Notes: a model not told the origin generated them from the letters alone. A stretch of 64,000 bases of DNA from Phocaeicola plebeius (GCF_003437535.1 NZ_QSQT01000016.1:1-64000); one strand, 5' to 3'; positions 1 to 9,800 are shown, counted from the stretch's first letter. Program-made: numbers and translations.

Positions 1-51
1 ACTTTGTCAGGAATTAATCTTCAAACTGACAACTATTTTCAGTACACTTCA

Positions 52-155
52 AAACGCCCTTACGTTTGGAGTCAAACGCACTTGCGTTTTAACTAAAACG
101 TACTTGCGTTTCAATTGAAACGTCCTTGCGTTTTCTTCCAGGCTCAAAGACGTTT
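52..155. repeat. 22-bp-period palindromic array A (5 units)
   Basis: Five 16-bp units start at 52, 74, 96, 118 and 140, exactly 22 bp apart. The first four fit AAACG(C/T)NCTT(G/A)CGTTT; the fifth is degenerate at its left arm and keeps CAAAGACGTTT. Linkers are 6 bp and differ. Each unit is an imperfect palindrome (AAACG against CGTTT). The array lies downstream of the terminator of the DUF1573 gene. Two arrays of identical length (104 bp) and consensus occur at 38823 and 63748. Function unknown. Confidence 0.9.
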
Positions 156-177
156 TTCCGTGTGTATTTTCGGGCAT

Positions 178-216
178 AAAAAAACAGGAGAAACATCGTT
201 GAAAATGTTCCTCCTG
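178..216 (-). terminator. Rho-independent terminator of the DUF1573 gene
   Basis: On the minus strand a stem with arms at 205-216 and 185-196 (one bulged base, 8-nt loop) is followed by seven T (178-184), 25 nt after the stop codon of the 241-645 gene. Confidence 0.75.
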
Positions 217-240
217 CCAAGTATGAAAAATGATGAATTG

Positions 241-645
241 TTACTGATTGATGTCGGCTGATGCCGGAGTCATGTCACCTTCTACTACCAGACGGGTGAT
301 TTCGTTCTTTGAGTTGGTACGCAGGGTGATGGTCTTACGGAAATGTCCCGGAAATTTGCCGGCACCGTTGTAAGTGACTGTCACCTCACCGCTTTCTCCC
401 GGTTTGATGGGTTCTTTCGGATATTGAGGTACGGTGCATCCGCAAGAAGCAATAGCCTGATGAATTACTAATGGACCGTCGCCTGTATTCTTAAATTTGA
501 ATTTGCAAGTTACTTTCGGACTGCTTTCTGAGAAAGAGCCAAAGTTGTATGAGGTCTTTTCGAATGTAATTTCTGCCGTTCCCTGAGCAATGACAAACAA
601 TACATTCATGACACATAATAAGGTTGTAAATAAAATTTTCTTCAT
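241..645 (-). CDS. DUF1573 domain secreted protein
   Basis: The 134-residue protein starts with a signal peptide (KKILFTTLLCVMNVLFVIAQ) and is otherwise one DUF1573 domain, an Ig-like beta-sandwich common in exported Bacteroidetes proteins. The family signature is visible as YNFGSFSE near residue 37, FKFKNTGDGPL, and the SCGCTVPQYP cysteine motif near residues 66-76, followed by PGESGEVTVTYN. The protein probably sits in the periplasm or on the outer membrane; a specific function is not known for the family. It is transcribed alone from a TAnnTTTG promoter (682-689) and ends at a hairpin terminator. Family call is firm; role is open. Confidence 0.85.
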   Translation of the reverse strand: MKKILFTTLLCVMNVLFVIAQGTAEITFEKTSYNFGSFSESSPKVTCKFKFKNTGDGPLVIHQAIASCGCTVPQYPKEPIKPGESGEVTVTYNGAGKFPGHFRKTITLRTNSKNEITRLVVEGDMTPASADINQ

Positions 646-681
646 TTTCTTTGATTTTAATCCTTACTTCTGACAACTTCG

Positions 682-689
682 CAAAGATA
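682..689 (-). promoter_or_regulatory. Bacteroidales -7 box (TATCTTTG) for the DUF1573 gene
   Basis: Minus-strand TATCTTTG matches the TAnnTTTG -7 consensus of Bacteroidetes sigma-ABfr promoters, about 37 nt upstream of the ATG at 645. Confidence 0.6.
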
Positions 690-747
690 CTACTTTTGCG
701 TGAAACTGTTACTTTTGTGCAGGTTAATTAACAAACTTGAAGTGTTG

Positions 748-2958
748 TTATCGGTTTACCTGCTTCACGCCCTTCACCGTTTTAATCTTCTTTATCAGCG
801 ATTCCAGCTTGGCGTTGTCGTCTACGGTCACCGTCAGCATGCCCGAGAACAATCCGTCGTGTGAGTCGATGCTGATGGAGCGCAACAGGATGTTGTTCTC
901 CTTATTAATAATAGACGTGATGTTCGTCACGATACCGATGTCGTCATGGCCGATAATACGGAGGGTAATCGGATACTGTTTGCCCTGACTCTTTCCGGCC
1001 CAGCGGGCTTTCACGATGCGGTAGGGGAAGCGGGAACGCATCTCCTTGGCATTCGGGCAGTCACAACGGTGAATCTTGATACCACCGTTGATGCTGACGA
1101 ATCCGAACACTTCGTCACCGTAAATAGGGTTACAGCATCTGGCCAGCGTAAAGTCGAGTCCTTTCAGGTTCCGGTCGATGACCAGTACGTCATCCTTGTA
1201 GTCCTTCGCGTCGGTGGGCTGCTGTATGTTGAAGCCTTCCGCACTGCGGTAGCTGATTTCTTCGCGCTGCTCGGTTTCCCGCTTCTGCATGTCAAGGTAC
1301 TTGTCGATGATGTCGTTCACGTCCATCGATTCGTTGGCAATACTCTGATAGAAGTCGGTTACGGTCTTGAAGCCCAGTTTCCGAATCAGACGCATCAGGA
1401 TGGCCTCATCATATTCCAGCTTCCGGTTCTTGAATTTACGTTCCAGTGTCTCCTTGGCAAACTGTGTCTGACGGGCTGCAATCTCCTTCAGGGCCTGACG
1501 TATCTTGTTGCGTGCCTTCGACGTGGTGACAAAGGTCAGCCAGTCACGCTTCGGTGTCTGCGTATTCGAAGTCATGATTTCCACCTGGTCGCCACTGTTC
1601 AGTTTCTGGCGGAGCTGTACATTTTTCCCGTTGACGCGGGCACCCGTACACCGGCATCCCAAGTTGGAGTGGATAGAAAAGGCAAAGTCGAGCACGGTAG
1701 CCCCTTGCGGCAGTTTGTACAAGTCACCTTTCGGAGTAAATACGAATACCTCGTCCTTATATAAATCCAGCTTGAACTGGTCCATGGCCTCCATGTCGCT
1801 GTCGGAGTTTTCCAGCGTTTCACGGATGGAGTTCAGCCATTCATCCAAGCCGCTTTCTCCCTTTATACCTTTATATCTCCAGTGGGCTGCCAGACCTTTT
1901 TCGGCAATTTCGTCCATGCGTTCCGTACGAATCTGCACTTCCACCCATTTCCCTTCCGGTCCCATCACGGTGATGTGCAGTGACTCGTATCCGTTGCTTT
2001 TCGGCACGGACAGCCAGTCGCGCAAACGCTTGGGATTGGGCAGATACATATCCGTCACGATGGAATAAGCCTGCCAGCATTCCTGTTTCTCCTTTTCAAG
2101 CGGAGAATCAAGAATGATGCGGATGGCAAACAGGTCGTACACGCCTTCGAAAGGACATCCCTGTTTCTTCATCTTCTGGTAGATGGAGTGGATGGACTTG
2201 GTACGTCCCTTCATGTGGAACTTCAGTCCGGCATCTTCCAGCTTTTTGCGTATCGGTTCGATAAAAGCCTCGATGTAGCGGTCGCGGGCCTGCTTGGTGG
2301 CATTCAGTTTCTCTTTGATATGATAGTACACGTCGTGCTGCGTATATTTCAGTGACAAGTCCTCCAGTTCTGATTTCAGTTTGTACAGTCCTAGCTTGTG
2401 GGCCAGCGGTGCATACAGATAGGCAGCTTCGTTGGCCACTTCCAGACGAGCTTCTTCGTTGGGGCTGTTCTTGATTTGCCGCATCAGGTTCACACGGTCG
2501 GCAATGATAATCAGGATGACCCGCATGTCTTCGGCAAACGACAGGAGCAGATTGCGGAAGTTTTCCGACTCAATGATGGGGCTTTTGGAATACAGCTCGT
2601 TGATTTTGACGAGTCCCCGTATGATGCCGGCCACGTCTTCTCCATATTCCTCTTTGACCGATTCCAGACCGCAAAGATTGTATTTCACGGATTCATGGAG
2701 CATGATTCCCAGAATCGAGGCGCGGCGCATGCCGATTTCTTCGGCCACGATGACAGCCGTCTGCATATCCTTGATAATGGGATTCATCTGGAATACATTT
2801 CGCGGAATGGTACCTTCTGCCATTGCCTTGACCAGATGGGTTTTCAGCTTGTGGCAGTCATCCTTTTGTAATGTATCTTTCGACAACCGCAGCAGTCGTT
2901 TGTAGAGTTGAATCAGTTGTTTGTGTTCCTCTTGTGTAAAAAAGTCGTTGTTCTCCAT
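748..2958 (-). CDS. relA: RelA/SpoT family (p)ppGpp synthetase with degenerate hydrolase site
   Basis: The 736-residue protein has full RSH architecture: N-terminal HD region, synthetase domain, TGS domain (about 400-460, starting DEVFVFTPKGDLYKLPQG), a conserved-cysteine region (CCNPIYGDEVFGF) and a C-terminal ACT domain (about 660-736). The synthetase core shows YDLFAIRIIL and PKSNGYESLHITV, with EVQIRT after it. In the hydrolase domain the HD-x-x-ED catalytic motif is replaced by HESVKY at residues 88-93, so Mn-dependent ppGpp hydrolysis is probably lost. From family knowledge the likely role is stringent-response (p)ppGpp synthesis with regulation through TGS/ACT at the ribosome. Bacteroides genomes usually carry a second, SpoT-like copy. 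Divergent from the DUF4301 gene. Confidence 0.9.
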   Translation of the reverse strand: MENNDFFTQEEHKQLIQLYKRLLRLSKDTLQKDDCHKLKTHLVKAMAEGTIPRNVFQMNPIIKDMQTAVIVAEEIGMRRASILGIMLHESVKYNLCGLESVKEEYGEDVAGIIRGLVKINELYSKSPIIESENFRNLLLSFAEDMRVILIIIADRVNLMRQIKNSPNEEARLEVANEAAYLYAPLAHKLGLYKLKSELEDLSLKYTQHDVYYHIKEKLNATKQARDRYIEAFIEPIRKKLEDAGLKFHMKGRTKSIHSIYQKMKKQGCPFEGVYDLFAIRIILDSPLEKEKQECWQAYSIVTDMYLPNPKRLRDWLSVPKSNGYESLHITVMGPEGKWVEVQIRTERMDEIAEKGLAAHWRYKGIKGESGLDEWLNSIRETLENSDSDMEAMDQFKLDLYKDEVFVFTPKGDLYKLPQGATVLDFAFSIHSNLGCRCTGARVNGKNVQLRQKLNSGDQVEIMTSNTQTPKRDWLTFVTTSKARNKIRQALKEIAARQTQFAKETLERKFKNRKLEYDEAILMRLIRKLGFKTVTDFYQSIANESMDVNDIIDKYLDMQKRETEQREEISYRSAEGFNIQQPTDAKDYKDDVLVIDRNLKGLDFTLARCCNPIYGDEVFGFVSINGGIKIHRCDCPNAKEMRSRFPYRIVKARWAGKSQGKQYPITLRIIGHDDIGIVTNITSIINKENNILLRSISIDSHDGLFSGMLTVTVDDNAKLESLIKKIKTVKGVKQVNR

Positions 2959-2983
2959 AATTCCTCGTTTTGCTGTTTGTGGG

Positions 2984-2991
2984 TAAAGTTA
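2984..2991 (-). promoter_or_regulatory. Probable -7 box (TAACTTTA) for relA
   Basis: Minus-strand TAACTTTA differs from TAnnTTTG only in the last base and lies 25 nt upstream of the relA start codon in the divergent relA/DUF4301 spacer. Confidence 0.4.
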
Positions 2992-3033
2992 CTTTTTTTC
3001 TGTTGATATGGTGCACTCTTCCCGTATTTTTTA

Positions 3034-3041
3034 TATTTTTG
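3034..3041 (+). promoter_or_regulatory. -7 box (TATTTTTG) for the DUF4301 gene
   Basis: A perfect TAnnTTTG match 51 nt upstream of the ATG at 3093. Confidence 0.6.
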
Positions 3042-3092
3042 GACGTAATTCTAAAAACAGAAAGAAATTCATTACCTAAATAAAAAACTATT

Positions 3093-4616
3093 ATGTTAAC
3101 ACACGAAGACAAAGAATTGTTGGCCAAGAAGGGCATTTTGGAAGAAAAGATTGCCGAACAGTTGGCTTGTTTTGAAAAGGGGTTTCCATTCTTGAAGCTT
3201 TCAGCAGCTGCTTCCGTAGAAAACGGAGGTATTATGAAAGCCGATGAGAAAGAATGCGAACAGTATCTTGCCGCATGGGATGCATACAAGGCAGGTGATA
3301 AGAAAATCGTCAAGTTTGTTCCGGCTTCGGGAGCTGCCAGCCGTATGTTCAAGAATATGTTCGAATTCTTGGGTGCCGAGTATGACAAACCTACTACCGA
3401 TTTTGAGAAGAAATTCTTCGATCACATTCATGATTTTGCATTCTATAATGACTTGAATGCGGCTTGTTTGGATAATACAGGAAAGAACATCAATGCCCTG
3501 TTGTCTGAACATAATTACAAGGCAGTGGTTTCTAACTTGCTGGAGTCTGCCGGACTGAACTATGGAGCGCTGCCTAAAGGTTTGCTCAAGTTCCATCGTT
3601 ATGCAGATGGCGTGCGTACACCGCTGGAAGAACATCTGGTAGAAGGGGCATTGTATGCTGCCGGAAAGAGTGGGGAAGTGAATGTACACTTCACTGTCTC
3701 TACTGAGCATCGTGCATTGTTCGAGAAACTGGTGGCTGCCAAGGCTGCCGAATATGAGGCTAAGTATGGTACGACTTATCACATCAGTTTCTCTGAACAG
3801 AAACCGAGTACGGATACAGTGGCTGCCGATATGGAAAACAAACCGTTCCGCGACGAGGACGGTAAATTGTTGTTCCGTCCGGGTGGTCACGGTGCCTTGA
3901 TTGAGAACCTGAACGACTTGGATGCTGATATCGTATTTATCAAGAACATTGATAATGTGGTGCCCGACCGCTTGAAAGCTGATACCGTGACTTACAAGAA
4001 GTTGCTGGCCGGTGTATTGGTTACGCTGCAGAAGCAGGCATTTGAATACCTGGAACTGCTGGATGGCGGACATTATAGTCACGAACAGCTGGAAACCATT
4101 ATCCGCTTCGTACAGCAGCAGTTGCGTTGCCGCAGAACGGACTTGAAAGAGCTGGAAGATGCTGATTTGGTCATCTATCTGCGTAAGAAACTGAATCGTC
4201 CGATGCGTGTTTGCGGTATGGTGAAGAATGTGGGCGAACCGGGCGGTGGTCCGTTCCTGGCCTATAATCCGGATGGAACCATTTCCTTGCAGATTCTGGA
4301 AAGTTCTCAGATTGATATGAACGACCCGGAAAAGAAAGCCATGTTCGAAAAGGGTACACACTTCAATCCGGTGGATTTGGTATGTGCCGTTCGCGACTAC
4401 AAGGGCAATAAGTTCAACTTGCTGAAACATGTGGATAAGGCTACCGGCTTTATTTCTTACAAGTCAAAGAATGGAAAAGACTTGAAGGCACTCGAATTGC
4501 CGGGCTTGTGGAACGGTTCAATGAGCGACTGGAATACCGTGTTCGTAGAAGTTCCTTTGAGTACTTTCAATCCGGTAAAGACCGTGAACGATTTGCTGCG
4601 TGAACAGCATCAGTAA
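3093..4616 (+). CDS. DUF4301 protein, nucleotidyltransferase-like
   Basis: The 507-residue cytosolic protein matches the Bacteroidetes-specific DUF4301 family over its full length. Near residue 76 it has FVPASGAASRMFK, which resembles the glycine-rich NTP-binding signature (GxGxR) of sugar-nucleotide pyrophosphorylases. Later it has GGHGALIENLNDLDADIVFIKNIDNV, which resembles the UDP-HexNAc pyrophosphorylase GGHG and metal/sugar-binding stretches (about residues 268-295). A nucleotidyltransferase fold is my inference; the substrate is not known. It is a single-gene unit with its own promoter and a strong terminator at 4641-4683. A 409-codon antisense frame (3201-4430) is a shadow. Confidence 0.8.
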   Translation: MLTHEDKELLAKKGILEEKIAEQLACFEKGFPFLKLSAAASVENGGIMKADEKECEQYLAAWDAYKAGDKKIVKFVPASGAASRMFKNMFEFLGAEYDKPTTDFEKKFFDHIHDFAFYNDLNAACLDNTGKNINALLSEHNYKAVVSNLLESAGLNYGALPKGLLKFHRYADGVRTPLEEHLVEGALYAAGKSGEVNVHFTVSTEHRALFEKLVAAKAAEYEAKYGTTYHISFSEQKPSTDTVAADMENKPFRDEDGKLLFRPGGHGALIENLNDLDADIVFIKNIDNVVPDRLKADTVTYKKLLAGVLVTLQKQAFEYLELLDGGHYSHEQLETIIRFVQQQLRCRRTDLKELEDADLVIYLRKKLNRPMRVCGMVKNVGEPGGGPFLAYNPDGTISLQILESSQIDMNDPEKKAMFEKGTHFNPVDLVCAVRDYKGNKFNLLKHVDKATGFISYKSKNGKDLKALELPGLWNGSMSDWNTVFVEVPLSTFNPVKTVNDLLREQHQ

Positions 4617-4640
4617 TTTCCGGATAGTGGAAAAATAAAA

Positions 4641-4683
4641 ATGTCCGCCTGTCATCTTTGTGAGATGGGCGGACATCTTTTTT
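4641..4683. terminator. Bidirectional hairpin terminator
   Basis: ATGTCCGCC at 4641-4649 pairs with GGCGGACAT at 4668-4676 and is flanked by A and T tracts on both sides. It lies between the convergent DUF4301 and AraC genes. Confidence 0.85.
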
Positions 4684-4702
4684 ATATATATGAAGAAAGT
4701 TA

Positions 4703-5617
4703 TTACACATTTCCTTCTTGTTGAGATAATTTCTCTCTGTATTCTTTCGGGGAAAGTCCTAAATTCCTTTTTACATATTTACCGAAAAATGACAAAGTAG
4801 CAAAATTGAGTTCATTGGCAATTTCCTTGATGCTCTTATCGGGAGATTTCAGCAGGCACACTATATCCTTCATGACATAACAGGTGATGAGGTCGGAAGC
4901 TGTTTCACCGGAATTTTCCTTACATACAGCCGACAGGTATTTGGAGGTGACAAACAACCGGTTGGCATAGTAGCTTACCGACCGTTCCTTGGGGTAGGAA
5001 GATATCAGCAGTTCCATGAAGGCATTGAACAGATTGTTGGACGAATTGAATGCGACCGGTTTTAACTGGATGTATTTCTCCATGGAGTCCTGAAATTCAT
5101 AGATGAAGGCCTGCAGGAGGGCATTGATCAGTTCCTTCTGGTGGCGGTGAGGAGTACCGGTCAGTTTGGAATTCAGCAGATTATAGTACTGGCAGAAAAG
5201 CTGGCTTTCTTCATCATTCAGGGAAATGATAGGATGCTGTTCCAGGTACAGGCGTGAGTACCAGTTGTTTGCGGATGTGGACATCACAAAAATACGTTTG
5301 GCATATTCTGGTGAAAGACAGAATCCGCAGCACTCAAAATCATCTCCTATCATGCCGTGTTTGAGCAGCGTCTGCGGGTGACAAATCATCAAATCATTCC
5401 GACCGATTTCATAAGAATTGTTGTTGAGAGATAAAGACGCTTTTCCTCGCAGGCATAAGATCGCCAGGAAAAAGTCAGCCCGTATGGGGGAGTATTGTTC
5501 GGTTTCACTTACTTTATTTACCTGGTTCAAGATGATAATCTGTTCGTCTTTATAGGCAGCTACCTTTTCCATGATTTCGGTGCTGGACATTCTGATGAGT
5601 TCTATTTCTTTCTCCAT
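4703..5617 (-). CDS. AraC family transcriptional regulator
   Basis: An N-terminal cupin-like sensing domain (ILCLRGKASLSLNNNSYEIG) is followed by a C-terminal AraC double helix-turn-helix (about the last 100 residues). The latter includes VSYYANRLFVTSKYLSAVCKE and IKEIANELNFATLSFFGKYV, then LGLSPKEYRE. I start it at the internal ATG at 5617 (MEKEIELIRMSS, 304 aa). The frame stays open up to 5794, but that extension would run through the promoter region of the divergent efflux operon and has no domain content. By position the regulator probably controls the RND operon starting at 5827. Inducer unknown. Confidence 0.85.
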   Translation of the reverse strand: MEKEIELIRMSSTEIMEKVAAYKDEQIIILNQVNKVSETEQYSPIRADFFLAILCLRGKASLSLNNNSYEIGRNDLMICHPQTLLKHGMIGDDFECCGFCLSPEYAKRIFVMSTSANNWYSRLYLEQHPIISLNDEESQLFCQYYNLLNSKLTGTPHRHQKELINALLQAFIYEFQDSMEKYIQLKPVAFNSSNNLFNAFMELLISSYPKERSVSYYANRLFVTSKYLSAVCKENSGETASDLITCYVMKDIVCLLKSPDKSIKEIANELNFATLSFFGKYVKRNLGLSPKEYREKLSQQEGNV

Positions 5618-5759
5618 AACATTGATTAATCTATTCGGTTGCAAATGAACAGAATGTTTTTCAATTCTCAGTGTCCTATTTTTCCTGATGAGTATTCCAT
5701 AGGGAAGATAGTGGGGACGGATAGAAAAATAGAACACTTCCAAGGTGGTATGTATGCCG

Positions 5760-5767
5760 TATATTTC
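5760..5767 (+). promoter_or_regulatory. Possible -7 box (TATATTTC) of the efflux operon
   Basis: TATATTTC is one base from TAnnTTTG and 59 nt upstream of the adaptor ATG at 5827, in the 209-bp divergent spacer with the AraC gene. Confidence 0.4.
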
Positions 5768-5826
5768 GTGTAATGCCTTTTTCTTTGCGCTCACAAATTG
5801 CAGACATACTAAACATTTTAGAATTT

Positions 5827-6852
5827 ATGAAAAAGAATTATCTGATGGCCGTTTGTTTGTTTCTGACTGTGATGTCAGGGTGTGGAAATAAAGAGCAGGC
5901 ACCGCAGCAGGCAGAACCGGTAAAGGTCAAAGTGATGAGCGTAGTATCATCCGTACGTAATGAAGCCGTTCGTTTTTCAGGTACGGTGCAGGAGGAAAAC
6001 GGCAGTTCATTAAGTTTCCCGCTGATGGGACGGGTAAAGTCGGTAAAGGTCGATTTAGGAAGCCGGGTGCGGCAGGGACAATTGCTGGCTACACTGGATG
6101 AGGTTTCGATGCAGAATACGTATCAGGCGGCAAAGACTGCTTTGAAGCAGGCGGAAGATGCCTACCAACGTATGAAAGAATTGCATGAAAAAGGGAGTCT
6201 GGCCGAAATGAAGTGGGTGGAAGTACAAAGCAAGTTGCAGCAGGCGCAGTCTATGGAGGCAGTGGCCCGGAAGAATCTGACCGACTGTCAGCTGTACGCT
6301 CCGTTTTCCGGGGTCATTGCCGAGAAGAGTCTGGAGGTCGGACAGAACGTCGTGCCTGGTGTTCAGGTGCTGAAACTGGTATCCGACGACCGGCTGAAGG
6401 TACGGATTTCCGTGCCGGAGACGGAAATCGCGCGCGTGGCAAGAGGACAGAAAGCCGTGATAGAGGCACCGGTTCTGAATGGAACGAAGGCAGAAGGCGT
6501 AGTGACGGAAAAAGGTGTACAGGCCAATCCGCTGTCACGGTCGTATGAGGTAAATGTCGGTATTCAGACAAAAAATACGGGACTGCTGCCCGGCATGGTG
6601 ACAGAAGTCTGGTTGCAGGATGCCGATAAAAGTCAGGCGTGCGTACTTCCGGCCAATGTGCTTCAGCTGGACGAACACAACAACTACTTCGTGTGGCTGA
6701 AAGGTGAGGATGGAAAAGCATCGAAGCGTGTGGTGATGTGCGGCAAGTTCACGGCGACGGGTGTCACGGTGGTGAACGGTTTGAATGAAGGGGATGAAGT
6801 GATAGTAGAAGGACAGCAGAAAGTGTGCGAAGGAACTCCTCTGGCACTGTAA
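5827..6852 (+). CDS. RND efflux periplasmic adaptor (HlyD/MexA family)
   Basis: The 341-residue lipoprotein adaptor has a signal peptide with lipobox ending SGC at about residue 17 (LTVMSGCGNKEQ). A split biotinyl-lipoyl domain follows (GRVKSVKVDLGSRVRQGQLLATLD ... LYAPFSGVIAEKSLEVGQNV) around an alpha-helical hairpin, then beta-barrel and membrane-proximal domains. I take the ATG at 5827, because the upstream in-frame codons (from 5773) precede the signal peptide. It is the first gene of a three-gene operon and links the inner-membrane pump to the TolC-type channel. Exported substrate cannot be read from sequence. Confidence 0.9.
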   Translation: MKKNYLMAVCLFLTVMSGCGNKEQAPQQAEPVKVKVMSVVSSVRNEAVRFSGTVQEENGSSLSFPLMGRVKSVKVDLGSRVRQGQLLATLDEVSMQNTYQAAKTALKQAEDAYQRMKELHEKGSLAEMKWVEVQSKLQQAQSMEAVARKNLTDCQLYAPFSGVIAEKSLEVGQNVVPGVQVLKLVSDDRLKVRISVPETEIARVARGQKAVIEAPVLNGTKAEGVVTEKGVQANPLSRSYEVNVGIQTKNTGLLPGMVTEVWLQDADKSQACVLPANVLQLDEHNNYFVWLKGEDGKASKRVVMCGKFTATGVTVVNGLNEGDEVIVEGQQKVCEGTPLAL

Positions 6853-6867
6853 AAATGAAGTAAGACA

Positions 6868-9800
6868 ATGGAAAAGAAAAGGAACATAGTGGAATGGGCC
6901 ACGCACTATCGTCAGATTGTAATTCTGGTGACGTGCTGCCTGGTGGCATTCGGAATATACAGTCTGCCGCAGATGCAGAAAAATGAATTTCCTGATTTTA
7001 CCATACGTCAGGGAATGGTGATTGCCGTGGCTCCGGGAAATACGGTCAATGAAATGGTGGAACAGGTGACGAAGCCTCTGGAAGACTACATCTTTTCATA
7101 TAAGGAAGTAAAGAAGGAGAAGACGTTCTCTACTACGCGCGACGGGATTGTCTTTGTGCAAGTGGAGTTGAATGACGAACTGAACAACAAAGATGAGTTC
7201 TGGAGCAAGTTCAAGCATGGAGTAGCCACCTTCAAGTCGCAGCTTCCGCCGAATGTGCTTGCCATACAGGTGATGGATGATTTTGGCGATACATCGGCGT
7301 TGCTGATTACCATGGAGAGCAAGGATAAGACGTATCGGGAACTGTCCGACTATATGGATGAGCTGAAGAACCGTTTGCGTCGCATCAGCAGTGTGGGACG
7401 ACTCACCGTGAGCGGAGAAAGGGCCGAACAGATTTCCATCTACCTGGACCCGGAACGTCTCTCGCATTATGGACTGAACGGGCAGTTGATTGCCGGACAG
7501 CTGTTTGCCAAAGGATTCGTGACCACGGGCGGACGCATACAGACCCCTCAGTATGTATTGCCGGTGCACGTGGAGAAGACATTCAACACGCTGTACGACG
7601 TGCAGCAGCAGATTGTGTACAGCGATCCGTCGGGCAATGTGGTACGCTTGCAGGATGTGGCTCGTGTGGTCAAGGAATATCCACATGCCGACAGCTACAT
7701 CAAGAACGACGGGACGAAGTGTATCCTGCTGAGTGTGGAAATGAAGAAAGGAAAGAACATCGTACAGATGGAAAATGATATCGACCGCGTGCTGGAAGAG
7801 TTTAAGACAGAGCTTCCGTCGGAGGTCAATATGTTCCGCATTACCGACCAGGCACAGGTGGTGGGCGACAGTGTCAATGCTTTCTTGCGTGAGCTGGTGA
7901 TTGCTATCGTGGCCGTAGTGATTGTGGTGATGCTGCTTTTACCGTTGCGAGTGGCACTGGTAGCTGCTTCCACCATTCCGGTTACCATTTTTATCTCACT
8001 GGGACTTTTCTATGCCTTTGGCATTGAGTTGAATACCGTGACGCTGGCTGCCTTGATTGTGACGCTGGGAATGATTGTGGACAACTCCATTGTCATCATC
8101 GACAGTTATCTGGAGAAAATCGGAGAGGGAATGTCGCGCTGGCATGCGTCTATCTTCAGTGCCACACATTTCTTCAAGTCCATATTCTCAGCTACACTGG
8201 CCATCAGTATCACATTCTTCCCCTTCCTGATTGTGATTCCAGGCATGATACACGACTTCCTGCTGAGTTTCCCCTGGTCCATTACGCTGATTCTGGGCAT
8301 CTCTTTGCTGGTAGCCATGCTGCTGGTACCGTTCATGCAGTTCTGGTTCATCCGTAAGCCGATACCTTCGCATAAAAAAGGATTCTCGTTCATGGAACTC
8401 CTGCAAACCTATTATAATAAGTTGCTTGACAAATGTTTTGCCCATCCGTATGTTACTCTGCTGGGAGGAATCGTTTCCGTGCTGGTGGGTATCTTCCTGA
8501 TGGGAAAACTGCCGCAAAAGCTGATGCCGGTGGCCGACCGTAACCAGTTTGCCGTAGAAATCTATCAGCCTACGGGCTCGGCTGTAGAAAAAACGGCCTG
8601 GGCTGCCGATACCATGGAGCATGTGTTCCGTAAAGACCCGCGGGTGACTTCCGTCACTTCATTTATCGGTTGTTCTTCCCCTCGTTTCCATACGGCATAC
8701 GCTCCGCAATTAGGAGGAACGAACTACGCCCAGCTGATTGTGAACACGAAGGGAAACAAGGAAACCGTGGAACTGCTGGATGAATATGCTCCGCGTTACA
8801 CCGATGCTTTTCCGGATGTGCGGGTAAGGTTCAAGCAAATCAGTTTCAGTCAGGCAGTCTATCCGATAGAACTCCGTCTGAGTGGAGAGAATCTGGATTC
8901 ACTGAAAACCGTGGCCGGGAAATACCTGAGCATGTTGCGTCAGATGCCGGAAATACGGCTGGCACAGACCAACTTCAGTGAACCGCAGACTTCGGCCAAG
9001 GTGGTGCTGAAAGAAGATGAGGCTTCTCGTCTGGGCATACAGAATGTGCAATTGGAAAGCACGCTGGCCATGCGCTATGGCGACGGTATAAAGGTGGCTA
9101 GTGTGTGGGAAGGAGATTATGACATCCCCGTGACATTGAAAAGTGAGAGAGCCGATTGTGCCGGTTTCTCCGATCTGGAAAACGAACTGATTCCGGTATT
9201 GGGCGGTACGCAGGTTCCCTTGCGGCAGGTGGCAGAAGTGATACCTTCCGTAAAAGACGGACAGCTGGTACGCCGGAACGGTATCTATACCATTACGGTC
9301 ATGGCCGATGTGCGCCGTGACGTGAACGTGACTGCCCTGACGAGTGTGATAAAGGAAAAAGTGGCAGCTATCCCTCTGCCGGATAAAGTGACGTTGGCTT
9401 ACGGAGGTGACGACGAGCAGGACAATGAAAACCTTCCGCCTATCATGGCAGCTCTGGCCATTGCGGCTTTCATCATCTTCTTCATTCTGCTGGCTCATTT
9501 CAAGCGTATTAGCATTGCTCTACTGATATTTGCCAGCATGACGCTGTGTGTGTTCGGTACGGCAGTGGGCGTACTGATACAAGGAGTGGATTTCGGTATG
9601 ACTTGCACACTGGGTATTATCAGCCTGATGGGAATTATCGTGCGTAACGGTATTATCATGATTGACTATGCTGAGGAACTTCGGGCTACGGAGAAACTAT
9701 GCGTGCGTGATGCCATTTACCATTCTGCCCGCCGACGTATGCGACCCATCTTCCTGACTTCGGCCGCTGCCTCCATGGGAGTCATTCCGATGATATTGGG

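Noticed and set aside
52..155. CRISPR array
   Set aside because: Repeats are 16 bp and palindromic, spacers only 6 bp, unit number is always five and there are no cas genes; CRISPR repeats and spacers are each typically above 20 bp.
946..1764. 272-codon plus-strand ORF
   Set aside because: Antisense to relA with no recognisable domain; a shadow of a codon-biased gene.
3201..4430. 409-codon minus-strand ORF
   Set aside because: It lies entirely antisense to DUF4301, has low-complexity His/Ile/Gln-rich composition and no domain; a shadow frame.
5618..5794. Longer start for the AraC regulator
   Set aside because: The extension would cross the divergent promoter region and adds no recognisable domain; ATG 5617 gives a standard-length AraC protein.
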